Source: Chloroflexi bacterium RBG_16_51_16
Lineage (GTDB): Bacteria > Chloroflexota > Anaerolineae > Anaerolineales > Villigracilaceae
Direction: 5' to 3'
Length of the DNA stretch: 18,502 bases
NCBI GenBank assembly: GCA_001796785.1
Contig: MGNL01000019.1
Span: 361 to 18,862, forward strand
Shown: positions 1 through 7,502 of the stretch, piece after piece
Position numbering within the stretch: the stretch's first letter is position 1
Layout: each line of letters opens with the position of its first letter
Made by a program: the position numbers and the translations under genes
The notes under the pieces: generated by a model
Told to the model about the DNA's origin: nothing
The model's database searches: none
What the model saw: only the letters and a program-made list of their open reading frames with translations

Positions 1-400
1 ACTCGCTGCGACCATGACCGAGGATGCCAATCTGGCGAATCCCATCCGGATTCATTTCAAAACAAGGGCGAAAGATCTCCGGGTGCGCGACGACAGAAAT
101 TGGATGACCGAGGGCATCCAGAATTCCTGCCAGACCATCCGTGTGATCGTAATGACAATGCGAGAGGAAAATTGCGCTGATCTCTTTCAGCGATTTTCCG
201 AGAATATTCAGATTGTGCAGAATGGGTGCAGCAGCCGAGTTGGTGTCGTAAAGGATTTCTGTTGCCGAGGCATCGGTGACCAATTCCAACAACATGGATA
301 ATCCAAAGCGCCCCCAGAAGGGAGTATCAAAAGCAATGGTATCCTCTGCGACAATGCTGATTACGGTCTGGTTCAGTGTTCCAAGATCTTTAATCAACAA
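1..400 (-). CDS. MBL-fold metallo-hydrolase, 3' end outside the window
   Basis: The minus strand encodes an open frame of 133 complete codons that runs off the left edge. The metal-binding signature is visible as SHCHYDHTDGL at residues 80-90 (His81, His83, Asp85, His86), followed by a further His in AHPEIF near residue 106. This is the HxHxDH motif of metallo-beta-lactamase-fold hydrolases. The N-terminal layout resembles the MJ0301/ribofuranosylaminobenzene-phosphate-synthase-like branch, but the substrate cannot be told. There is no ATG at the beginning. A TTG at 400 (or the next codon, 397) follows a strong GGGGAGG about 6 nt upstream, so a TTG start is the best reading. It starts 26 nt after the DDAH-like gene stop at 427, so it probably shares that transcript. 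The C-terminal half is not in the window. Confidence 0.85.
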   Translation of the reverse strand, partial: MLIKDLGTLNQTVISIVAEDTIAFDTPFWGRFGLSMLLELVTDASATEILYDTNSAAAPILHNLNILGKSLKEISAIFLSHCHYDHTDGLAGILDALGHPISVVAHPEIFRPCFEMNPDGIRQIGILGHGRSE

Positions 401-426
401 TTCATCCCTCCCCAGATACAAAACTC

Positions 427-1290
427 CTAGCCTTCCCTTTCCAATTCAAACGAGGAGCAGTGGATCCCACCTCCGTGGGCTGTGAAGATCCTATATTCGG
501 GGTCGTATACCTTCAGTCCATGAGCTTTCATGGCATCGTTAAGACGGTTGCCGCGGAACGAAAGGACCCGATCCTCTCCAAGAGCAAGCACATTGATCTC
601 ACAGGTGCGACCATATTCCCCGGCCACCTTGATCAGCTCCCAACCCAAACCGTCCAGCATGCCAATAAAATAATCCGGCACTGCGTCGATGTTCACGATG
701 GCTAATTTATCAGCAAGCGGCCCAAAATTGTTGTCCAGATGGTTCCACTTGGATAGAAATTCAATGACAAACACGCGCCGGCCATATTCAGCCAGGATCT
801 TTTTGGCATCTTCAAATCCAGAATAAGTGCTGCGGTTGCCATTACCGATTACGAGGATTTCCTCGTTCAACCAAAACGTGTCTCCGCCTTCCATGGCACC
901 CCAGGTGATCTGTTTGGGCAGGACCTTCTCGCCCATTTTTTCCAAAGACCGTTTGGCGGCGATTTCTTCGCCTTTGCGTTCCAGATAACGGAATCGTCCC
1001 ACCAGCACGCCATCGGGTGTATTGACTCCAAAATCCCGGGTAAACATCTGCCAGGGTAATTTTTCCGGTTCCACTTCCACCCAGCAGATGTCGATATCCA
1101 ATTGGTGAAACACATCTTCAAACTCTTTATGCTGGCTGATCTTATCCGCCATTTTTTGATCAATCCCACCATCCATCAAATCACGTGCAACATCACTTAC
1201 CGGTATTACTGCATGGTAGGTTGGCTTGCCCAGCAGGACGCGTGTAAGCTTCCCGGTTGAACTATGGACTGACGTATTCCTGGTAACCAT
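427..1290 (-). CDS. DDAH / arginine-deiminase-like guanidino hydrolase
   Basis: 287 residues, the usual length for single-domain dimethylarginine dimethylaminohydrolases and other guanidine-modifying alpha/beta-propeller enzymes. Visible family landmarks are TRDFG at 84-88, EGGD at 134-137, the catalytic His in WNHLD (His184) and the nucleophilic Cys in GGGIHC (Cys278). The known family chemistry is attack of Cys on the guanidinium carbon, giving citrulline or a ureido product and an amine; related members are arginine deiminases or amidinotransferases. The long insertions of full-size arginine deiminase are absent, so DDAH-like or an unassigned ADI-like hydrolase is preferred. The ATG at 1290 is preceded by AGGAAAACGGAG. 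A 200-bp gap separates it from the upstream permease gene, so it may have its own promoter, though I see no convincing one. The exact substrate is unknown. Confidence 0.88.
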   Translation of the reverse strand: MVTRNTSVHSSTGKLTRVLLGKPTYHAVIPVSDVARDLMDGGIDQKMADKISQHKEFEDVFHQLDIDICWVEVEPEKLPWQMFTRDFGVNTPDGVLVGRFRYLERKGEEIAAKRSLEKMGEKVLPKQITWGAMEGGDTFWLNEEILVIGNGNRSTYSGFEDAKKILAEYGRRVFVIEFLSKWNHLDNNFGPLADKLAIVNIDAVPDYFIGMLDGLGWELIKVAGEYGRTCEINVLALGEDRVLSFRGNRLNDAMKAHGLKVYDPEYRIFTAHGGGIHCSSFELEREG

Positions 1291-1490
1291 CTCCGTTTTC
1301 CTTTCCTACGGCTTCCTTGAGAATTGCAACAACCCGCAGTGGATATTTCTGTTATTCGCCTGGGTCTTGATTAACGAGTAAATGTGATTTTTTTCCTTCT
1401 CTCTAGGATAAGATCGCCTCACCATCTGGAATCTTAACTCTGGACACCCAACTTAATCTGTTTTTTCAGGCAGGCGACCCACAACACCTT

Positions 1491-2420
1491 CTAAATACTT
1501 TCGGGATCGTATGGTTTTCCAACGGTCTTTGGACCCACGGTCCGACCAACCAGGCCGGCCAAGGCGGCAATTGTGAGCAAGTAGGGCAGCATGACAAAGA
1601 CCTGGTAAGGAATGGCCAATTGAATCGTTTGAGCACGCAGCTGGAGCGCGTCGGCTGACCCAAATAGAATGCAAGCGGCTGCGACCAATATTGGATTCCA
1701 CTTGCCGACCACGAAGGCCGCTAAAACCGCGAAGCCGCGACCATTTGTCATCCCGGGAGCAAACAAACCCAGGTCAGCCAGGGTTAGCGCAGCGCCGCCC
1801 AGACCGGCAAACACACCGCTGGTGATTACACCGATGTACTTAAGTGCATACACTGACAGTCCAGCAGTTGCTACAGCATGGGGGTGATCACCGACCGCGC
1901 GAATTGCCAGTCCCCAGGTGGTGCGATACAGGATCCAGGTAGCGAGGATGGGTATGATAAAGGCAAAATACACAATTACCGGCTGGGCAAAAAGGATTGG
2001 ACCGAGGATGGGAAGGTTCTGTAACGCTTCGGGTGCTATCACCGGATACAACGTAACGCGAGGCCGGTACTCGTATCCCGCATAAAGCGGACCGTTTAGC
2101 AAATTGGTGATCCCCAGAGCGAAGAGATTAATTGCAGCTCCGGCAACGATCTGATCTGCACGCCGGGTGATGGTTAGAAAAGCATGGACAAGACCGAATA
2201 ACCCTCCCACGAACATCGCTCCCAAGGTAGCCAACCAAAGGTTTCCCGTTTGCAGGCTGAAGTAAACTGCTGCCATGCATCCAACTAACATGGTTCCTTC
2301 GAGACCGATATTAAATACCCCAGTACGCTCTGTAAAAAGCGCTCCGGCGCCAACGATCATGAGAGGAGCTGACATCCTGATGGCGGCAGCCAGGAATTCA
2401 TTTATTGAGTTAAGGTCCAT
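1491..2420 (-). CDS. Nup/BMP-type ABC transporter permease, second subunit
   Basis: 309-residue, strongly hydrophobic membrane protein of the branched-chain/simple-sugar-type permease family (BPD_transp_2). The N-terminal stretch with GAGALFTERTGVFNIGLEG (near residues 24-42) is characteristic of the second permease of BMP-linked nucleoside transporters (NupQ/YufQ type). Several hydrophobic segments follow through the chain. The start codon ATG at 2420 lies inside the end of the upstream permease gene (11-nt overlap) and has GGAGGAGG 9 nt upstream, so the two permeases are translationally coupled. It would form the heterodimeric channel with the product of 2410-3531. Known members import purine or pyrimidine nucleosides, but relatives carry other small solutes. 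Context with guanidino enzymes leaves the substrate open. Confidence 0.93.
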   Translation of the reverse strand: MDLNSINEFLAAAIRMSAPLMIVGAGALFTERTGVFNIGLEGTMLVGCMAAVYFSLQTGNLWLATLGAMFVGGLFGLVHAFLTITRRADQIVAGAAINLFALGITNLLNGPLYAGYEYRPRVTLYPVIAPEALQNLPILGPILFAQPVIVYFAFIIPILATWILYRTTWGLAIRAVGDHPHAVATAGLSVYALKYIGVITSGVFAGLGGAALTLADLGLFAPGMTNGRGFAVLAAFVVGKWNPILVAAACILFGSADALQLRAQTIQLAIPYQVFVMLPYLLTIAALAGLVGRTVGPKTVGKPYDPESI

Positions 2421-3531
2421 CTACAGATACCTCCTCCAGTTGTTTTTGTTGCTTCTCTTTTCGAGCCGCGCGGGTATATTCAGCAAAACCAATCATGATC
2501 ACAAATAGAACTGCCAGGGCTTGAATGACCTGCACGATCGGGGTTTTAATGCCGACGGCAGTCTCCATCTTTCCCGCACCGGCGCGCAGGGCGCCGAAGA
2601 AAAACGCGGAGAGGACCACGCCGATGATATTGCTGTTGGCAATTAATGCCACAGCGATCGAGTCATAGCCCAACCCACCCGAGAAATAATCGTACAATCT
2701 GAGTTTCAAACCCAGAACTTCACCCATGCCTGCCAATCCTCCCATACCAGCGCTCACCAATAAGACGATGACGATCTGCCTCCGCACATTGATCCCCGCA
2801 TAACGGGCTGCTTCGGGGTTTTGTCCGGTCATCCGGGTGCGCATGCCAAAAGGAGTGTATTGCAGCAACAAGTAGAGGATCAAGGCAGCTACCACACCGA
2901 TGATGATCCCGATGTGCAGGCTGGTGCCTTTAATCAGGATGGGTAGTTGTGCACTTGGTAGTATGGGTGGGGATTGAGGAAAAAAGGCGCCTTGCTCAGC
3001 CAGAGGGCTGGGTTCATGAACCAGCAAGCTGGTAAATTGAATGGCAACATAATTCAACATCAAAGTAACGACAATTTCACTGATCCCACGATAAGCTTTC
3101 AAATAAGCCGGGATCAATCCCCATGCTGCACCGCCAAGGAAGCCGGCAAAAATCGCCAGGATAAGATGTAACCAGGGAGGAACAGGCAGGGGCATGAGCC
3201 CAACCGCAGCGGCCGCAGACCCACCGACATAGATTTGACCTTCCACTCCAACGTTCAATAACCCAGCTTTAAAACCGAAGGCAACCCCCAACCCCCCCAA
3301 CAAGAGCGGGGCGGCTCGAACGCAGGTATTGGCTAATGCCGCTACACTGCCGAACGAACCCCTTAACATAGCCCAATAAGCCTCAAAGGGATTAGCCCCT
3401 TGAGCGATGATCATAATCGCTGAAACTGTAAAGGCCAGGAGGATAGCGAGGAGCGGCCGGGCGCCTGAAAGCACCATCCCACCCAAACCAGGGATAACCA
3501 GGATGTCTCGTTTCTTCACGTTGTCGCTCAT
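2410..3531 (-). CDS. Nup/BMP-type ABC transporter permease, first subunit
   Basis: 373 residues with many hydrophobic segments, in the BPD_transp_2 family. The region GLGVAFGFKAGLLNVGVEGQ (around residues 80-99) is the hallmark of the first, longer permease of BMP-associated importers (NupP/YufP type). A hydrophilic, charged C-terminus (ARKEKQQKQLEE) follows the last membrane segment and would face the cytoplasm. The ATG at 3531 overlaps the ATPase gene stop by 4 nt (ATGA arrangement), and the 3' end overlaps the next permease by 11 nt, so the three transporter genes form one tightly coupled unit. It supplies half of the transmembrane channel. The substrate is not determinable from sequence alone. 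Confidence 0.93.
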   Translation of the reverse strand: MSDNVKKRDILVIPGLGGMVLSGARPLLAILLAFTVSAIMIIAQGANPFEAYWAMLRGSFGSVAALANTCVRAAPLLLGGLGVAFGFKAGLLNVGVEGQIYVGGSAAAAVGLMPLPVPPWLHLILAIFAGFLGGAAWGLIPAYLKAYRGISEIVVTLMLNYVAIQFTSLLVHEPSPLAEQGAFFPQSPPILPSAQLPILIKGTSLHIGIIIGVVAALILYLLLQYTPFGMRTRMTGQNPEAARYAGINVRRQIVIVLLVSAGMGGLAGMGEVLGLKLRLYDYFSGGLGYDSIAVALIANSNIIGVVLSAFFFGALRAGAGKMETAVGIKTPIVQVIQALAVLFVIMIGFAEYTRAARKEKQQKQLEEVSVDGP

Positions 3532-5063
3532 GGTATTGTTTTCATCGCCTCCTGATGTCCCAACATTAATTCCCCGATTCGATTGACATCTGCATCTTCA
3601 GCGACCAAGTCCCCCATGATCTGGCCTTTAAACATAACGATAATCCGGTCACTGAGAGCCATCACTTCCGGCAACTCTGTTGAAATAAATAGAACCGCTC
3701 CTCCCCGGTTTCGCACGGAAAGCAGCATTTTATGAACTGACTCCACTGCACCCAGGTCCAAGCCCCGGGTAGGTTGAGAGGTTAACATTAACGCCGGGTC
3801 ACTACTTAACTCACGCGCCACCACCACTTTCTGTTGATTGCCCCCCGAGAGATGATACGTAGTGACGGAAGAGCCTGGCGTCCTAATTTCAAATTCTCTT
3901 ATGATCGCTTCTGCTTTCTTCCGAATCTCCCGCCATTGAATGAATCCCCGTTTCGTATAAGGAAATTTTGCAAACGTTTTTAGAAACAGATTTTCCTCTA
4001 CCGTGAAATTTAGAACCAAGCCAGTTTTATGCCGATCTTCCGGAACATATCCCAAAAGGGAATTATCCTTGACGACTCCATCAACCGGAATGCCATTGAT
4101 AAGGATGGATCCGCTCGTAAACTGGCGCAATCCGGAAATGCATTCCGCCAATTCCCTTTGCCCATTCCCGTCCACACCAGCCACGCCAACGATCTCACCA
4201 CTTTTCACAGTCAAGTTCAGGTTATTGAGGGCCGGCAGTTTGCGGTCATTCAGACAACTGAGACCCTCGATGACCAACAGGTCACGTTTCTCTGGATAGG
4301 TTTTTCGTTCACGCCTGGACAGGAACACATCCCGCCCAACCATCATTTGAGCCAACTCGGACGGCTTGGCCACTTTCGGATCCACGGTTCCCACGACATG
4401 CCCATCCCGCAGAACCGTCACACGCTCAGCCACTTCTTTCATCTCCTCCAGTTTATGGCTGATAAAGACTATGGCTCGTCCTTCCGCGGCTAACCGACGC
4501 ACAGTTTGGAAGAGCTGCTTTGCCTGCTTGGGAGCCAGGACAGCTGTCGGTTCATCCAGGATCACTAAACGAGCGTCACGGAAGAGCAGCTTGAGAATTT
4601 CCAGCCACTGCTGGTCGCCAACCGGCAATTGCCATACTGGCGTTGAGGGGTCCAGGCGCAGGTCATATTCCCTGGTCAATTCTTTAAACCGAAGGCGCGC
4701 AGGTTCAAGGTCTAGAAGCGGCGGGTGCGCCGCAGGGAGACCCAATACAACATTCTCGAGAGCAGTTAGATTCTCCACCAGCATAAAATGTTGGTGAACC
4801 ATTCCAATACCCAGATCAGCCGCCGCTCTCGGTGATAGAATTTTTACCTTTTCTCCATTAAGATGGATCTCGCCTTCATCCGGCTGGTGCAAACCGTAGA
4901 GAATTTTCATTAAAGTGGTTTTACCGGCGCCATTTTCACCCAACAAACCATGAACCTCGCCGGCTTTCACTTCAAAGTTGATCTGGTCATTCGCCAGCAC
5001 ACCGGGAAAACGTTTGGTGATCCCCACCATCTTCAAAGCACTGACTTCACTCGTATGATCCAT
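3528..5063 (-). CDS. Nup/BMP-type ABC transporter ATP-binding protein (double ABC)
   Basis: 511 residues with two fused ATPase domains, the organisation of sugar/nucleoside importers such as RbsA/NupO. Domain 1 has Walker A GENGAGKTTLMK, a Q-loop, and Walker B with catalytic Glu in VILDEPTAVL. Domain 2 has a degenerate Walker A (GVDGNGQRE), the signature LSGGNQQK, and SQPTRGLD where Gln replaces the catalytic Glu; this asymmetry is normal for the family. An in-frame TTG at 5081 would add six residues, but the GGAGGAG ribosome-binding site lies within that extension about 9 nt before ATG 5063, so 5063 is the start. The gene sits 107 nt downstream of the binding-lipoprotein gene, just after a strong hairpin. 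It powers import through the two permeases encoded next. Confidence 0.94.
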   Translation of the reverse strand: MDHTSEVSALKMVGITKRFPGVLANDQINFEVKAGEVHGLLGENGAGKTTLMKILYGLHQPDEGEIHLNGEKVKILSPRAAADLGIGMVHQHFMLVENLTALENVVLGLPAAHPPLLDLEPARLRFKELTREYDLRLDPSTPVWQLPVGDQQWLEILKLLFRDARLVILDEPTAVLAPKQAKQLFQTVRRLAAEGRAIVFISHKLEEMKEVAERVTVLRDGHVVGTVDPKVAKPSELAQMMVGRDVFLSRRERKTYPEKRDLLVIEGLSCLNDRKLPALNNLNLTVKSGEIVGVAGVDGNGQRELAECISGLRQFTSGSILINGIPVDGVVKDNSLLGYVPEDRHKTGLVLNFTVEENLFLKTFAKFPYTKRGFIQWREIRKKAEAIIREFEIRTPGSSVTTYHLSGGNQQKVVVARELSSDPALMLTSQPTRGLDLGAVESVHKMLLSVRNRGGAVLFISTELPEVMALSDRIIVMFKGQIMGDLVAEDADVNRIGELMLGHQEAMKTIP

Positions 5064-5086
5064 TCCACGGATCTCCTCCAAAAACC

Positions 5087-5119
5087 CTGCCCCATCCCAT
5101 CAATTATGGGATGGGGCAG
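5087..5119 (-). terminator. Hairpin between binding-protein and ATPase genes
   Basis: The arms CTGCCCCATCCCAT (5087-5100) and ATGGGATGGGGCAG (5106-5119) are perfect inverted complements of 14 bp around a 5-nt loop. Read leftward on the minus strand the stem is followed by GGTTTTTGG, so it is close to an intrinsic terminator with a short U-tract. It stands after the lipoprotein gene stop at 5171 and only a few bases before the ATPase ribosome-binding site. It probably acts as a partial terminator or an mRNA 3'-stabiliser that raises binding-protein yield over the membrane components. The short U-tract suggests leaky readthrough. Confidence 0.75.
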
Positions 5120-5170
5120 TTGATTTAGCGGCATACCATAATAAAACGACTGATCATGGTTCTTATTGAT

Positions 5171-6157
5171 CTACGGTTCGCCCATGTTCTTGACGGTTAG
5201 CTCGCCCGAAACCATTTCATCCCAAATGGCCTTGACTTTGGCCTGGATATCAGCGGGAACTAAATCAGTCATATGGATATTGACGCCATCTGGAGTGTGA
5301 ACATCCAACCAGGTTTTCTCGCCTTGTGGAACCTTACCACACGCCAATTGGTAGATCATGGTGCCCGGATGGCCCATGGCAGATCCGATCACGGCTTTTG
5401 GACCCAAAGCGCTTGAGTCGCGATACAAACCAATTGCGTAAACGCCCTCATCCTCAGCAGCCGCGATAAGGCCGGCATCCGCGGTATCCAAAATGTGATA
5501 CAGGACATCTGAACCGCCAGCGATCAGCGATAGACCCGACTCACGAGCTTTAGTCACATCCGCCCAGTCACCCGTGTAGACCACGTCAACTTGTACTTCT
5601 TTACCGCAGGTTTGGGCACCCTCTTTGTATAGTTCCGCGCCTGCATCAACAACCGGGATGGATTCACCACCCACAAAACCGATGTGATCGGTCTTGGTCA
5701 TGTTGCAAGCCAGCGCTCCAGCCAGGTAGCTCATCTGGTTGTAGCCGATGATCATGGAGCTGACATTAGGTCCTTCGCCTGCGCCATTGACCAGTCCAAA
5801 CCAAAGATCCGGATACTCGGCTGCAACGGTTTTAATCGAATCGGCATACTCACCACCATGCGCGAGGATGATGTCGTAACCCTCAGCAGCATAGTTGCGC
5901 AGTGTCTCAAGCTGTTTATCCTGGGTGACCGATTCCGTGTAGGCGGTCTCCAGGCTACAATCCGTTTCCGCCTTCTGTAAACCTTCATAACCGAATTGGT
6001 TCCAGGATTGGTCGGTAACAACCCCGGGGAAAACGGCTGCTACCTTGGTTTTTCCGGCTGCTTCCTCGGTCGCTGGCGCAGCTGCAGGCTGGCACCCTGC
6101 GAGGATCACAGTAGTGACTGCGATCAGGACGAACACTATCTTCATTGACTTGCTCAT
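5171..6157 (-). CDS. BMP-family substrate-binding lipoprotein of the ABC importer
   Basis: 328 residues. A signal peptide with a basic N-terminus and a hydrophobic core ends at a lipobox LAGC, so Cys21-22 would be lipidated and anchor the protein outside the cytoplasmic membrane. An Ala/Thr/Glu-rich linker (QPAAAPATEEAA) follows. The mature domain shows BMP/PnrA-family features: VAAVFPGVVTDQSWNQ followed by GYEGLQKAE, then AEGYDIILAHGG and IGFVGGE. Known BMP proteins bind purine nucleosides, but other ligands occur. The start ATG at 6157 has AAAGGAG 4 nt upstream. It lies directly before the ATPase and two permease genes, so it is the recognition component of that importer. It begins 125 nt downstream of the creatininase gene, so co-expression with it is plausible. 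Confidence 0.94.
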   Translation of the reverse strand: MSKSMKIVFVLIAVTTVILAGCQPAAAPATEEAAGKTKVAAVFPGVVTDQSWNQFGYEGLQKAETDCSLETAYTESVTQDKQLETLRNYAAEGYDIILAHGGEYADSIKTVAAEYPDLWFGLVNGAGEGPNVSSMIIGYNQMSYLAGALACNMTKTDHIGFVGGESIPVVDAGAELYKEGAQTCGKEVQVDVVYTGDWADVTKARESGLSLIAGGSDVLYHILDTADAGLIAAAEDEGVYAIGLYRDSSALGPKAVIGSAMGHPGTMIYQLACGKVPQGEKTWLDVHTPDGVNIHMTDLVPADIQAKVKAIWDEMVSGELTVKNMGEP

Positions 6158-6282
6158 CTTTCTCCTTTTATTTAGATGCTAGTTAACATTCTCAGTAATG
6201 AACCATTCCCTTCAATGTTTTGGATCAATTTCTAATGCACCACCTCCTCCATTCGTACAGACTTGTATGAGATCCATCAGAA

Positions 6283-7023
6283 CTAAAGCTCCTTTTTAAC
6301 AATCTCCACAATAGCGTCCGTCACAGAATTTACGAGTTTCTCACCCTTCTCACGTGTACCGTAAGTTGCTTTATATAGAACGCCAGATTCAGGAACGATG
6401 TCTTTTGACGGTGGAAACATGGAATATTTAGGGATCCGTTTTGCCTGATCGTCGATGATCTTATCTTTACGAACCAGTTCCGGAGCAAAAAATAACATTA
6501 CGGATGTCTCGGTGATCGCGGCGTGCTCCGTATCCCATCCGGGAAAGCCCGCGCCGGCGAAGATTTCAGGGATGAGCGCTTCAGGGACCTGGTCCCACCA
6601 ATTCACGATGACAGCCTTGATATCCCTGGCTTCCCTCAGAAAAAGCTCCACAGCCTCGGTCGCAAAGGCAACATTTTCATAATGACCATTCAATAAAAGG
6701 AACTTTCTTCCGCCATGACGGTAGGTATCCCGCAAGATATCCAAAATCAGGTGGATCAAGGTTTCGCCATCCAGACTGGTCGTGCCGGGAAATAGCGGTC
6801 CGCCGCCGCTTGTGGGCTGCGACTTATATCCATAGGTCAGAGCGGGTAACACCATCCCATCGATCTTTTCAGCCACTTTCTTCGCGAAGCCAGTTGGAAT
6901 CACAGCATCCACACCTAAAGGCAGGTGAGGGCCATGTTGCTCCAACGAACCCATTGGGAGGATGACAACGCTGTGCTTTACTTTATCTCGATATTCCATC
7001 CAGGTCATTTGTTCAGCTAACAT
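6283..7023 (-). CDS. Creatininase (creatinine amidohydrolase)
   Basis: 246 residues, the usual length for the creatininase family. It would hydrolyse creatinine to creatine. Against the Pseudomonas putida enzyme as I remember it, all metal ligands and substrate residues are kept: Glu28 and His30 in GSLEQHGPH (E34, H36), Asp39 (D45), His114 and Glu116 in NGHYEN (H120, E122), Trp143 in WWD (W154), and Trp163 and His167 in GWDTEH (W174, H178). The stretch TYGYKSQ..SGGG..FPGTTSLDG is also closely conserved. The broader superfamily (MftE peptidases, FAPy deformylase, lactone or amide hydrolases) usually lacks the NGHYEN/WWD/GWDxEH set, so true creatininase is favoured. ATG 7023 has AGGAG 7 nt upstream. 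It stands between an APC permease and a BMP transporter. No creatinase gene is seen nearby. Confidence 0.87.
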   Translation of the reverse strand: MLAEQMTWMEYRDKVKHSVVILPMGSLEQHGPHLPLGVDAVIPTGFAKKVAEKIDGMVLPALTYGYKSQPTSGGGPLFPGTTSLDGETLIHLILDILRDTYRHGGRKFLLLNGHYENVAFATEAVELFLREARDIKAVIVNWWDQVPEALIPEIFAGAGFPGWDTEHAAITETSVMLFFAPELVRKDKIIDDQAKRIPKYSMFPPSKDIVPESGVLYKATYGTREKGEKLVNSVTDAIVEIVKKEL

Positions 7024-7502
7024 TTATTTGCTCCTATCAACTTTCAAGACTAACCAGGAAAAGGTCAAACCTTAACCGTCCCACTGGAATGAGACCCATC
7101 GGGTTATTAATCACCCGTTTGTAGGTTGGTGAATGGATCAAAATGTTTCCCATCCAGATACGCAGCAACGGTGGTGAAGGATGGCGAGCAGCTGGTTACG
7201 GCTCATTGTCTTTTCTTCTTCCTGTGTCCGGTGCAGACCGTGACAGCCTTGAAAACCGAACGGTGCTCCCACCGATAAGAGGTTTCGATACTCAACTCCA
7301 CCACCGTGTGCGTCCATCACCTGCGTTTACGTGCATCCGGCAATTCTTTGCTTGGATCAGTCCGGTTGATAAAGTTCACCTCAATATATTCCGGTAACTT
7401 CTTGAGCGGCAAAGTGTGTTCATTTCTTTTCATACTCACTCTTGAATAAAATTGCCTTCTTTGTCACATATTGGCTTCAATCGAAAGAGGTGAACTTAAC
7501 AT
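7024..7502. other. 479-bp stretch without a convincing gene
   Basis: This is the longest gap in the minus-strand block, between the APC permease stop and the creatininase start. It holds a possible 38-residue ORF (7317-7433) and, in the same frame beyond its TGA, more open codons down to 7203. Near 7100-7117 there is a weak 5-bp stem (CGGGT/ACCCG, 8-nt loop). I found no strong promoter, riboswitch or terminator. It may hold a decayed gene or an mRNA leader for the creatininase. Confidence 0.5.
7317..7433 (-). CDS. Possible 38-residue basic small protein or decayed gene start
   Basis: ATG 7433 opens a 38-codon frame ending with a TGA at 7317-7319. The peptide begins MKRNEHTLPLKKLPEYIEVN and ends in a basic run (ARKRR). 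It starts 69 nt after the APC permease stop, in the same direction, with only a weak GAGTGAG upstream. The residue mix looks protein-like, and the same frame stays open for 37 codons after the TGA. I recognise no family. It could be a small accessory protein of the permease, a pseudogene fragment, or chance. Confidence 0.25.
   Translation of the reverse strand: MKRNEHTLPLKKLPEYIEVNFINRTDPSKELPDARKRR

Noticed and set aside
14..301. 95-residue plus-strand ORF
   Set aside because: It lies antisense to the clear MBL-fold frame and has no family-like motifs.
6238..6255. Strong GGAGGAGG ribosome-binding-like sequence on the minus strand between creatininase and lipoprotein genes
   Set aside because: The only nearby starts are GTG codons that stop after one to two codons (GTG CAT TAG); no gene follows.
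7100..7117. CGGGT/ACCCG stem
   Set aside because: Only 5 bp with an 8-nt loop and no plus-strand gene before it; too weak for a terminator.
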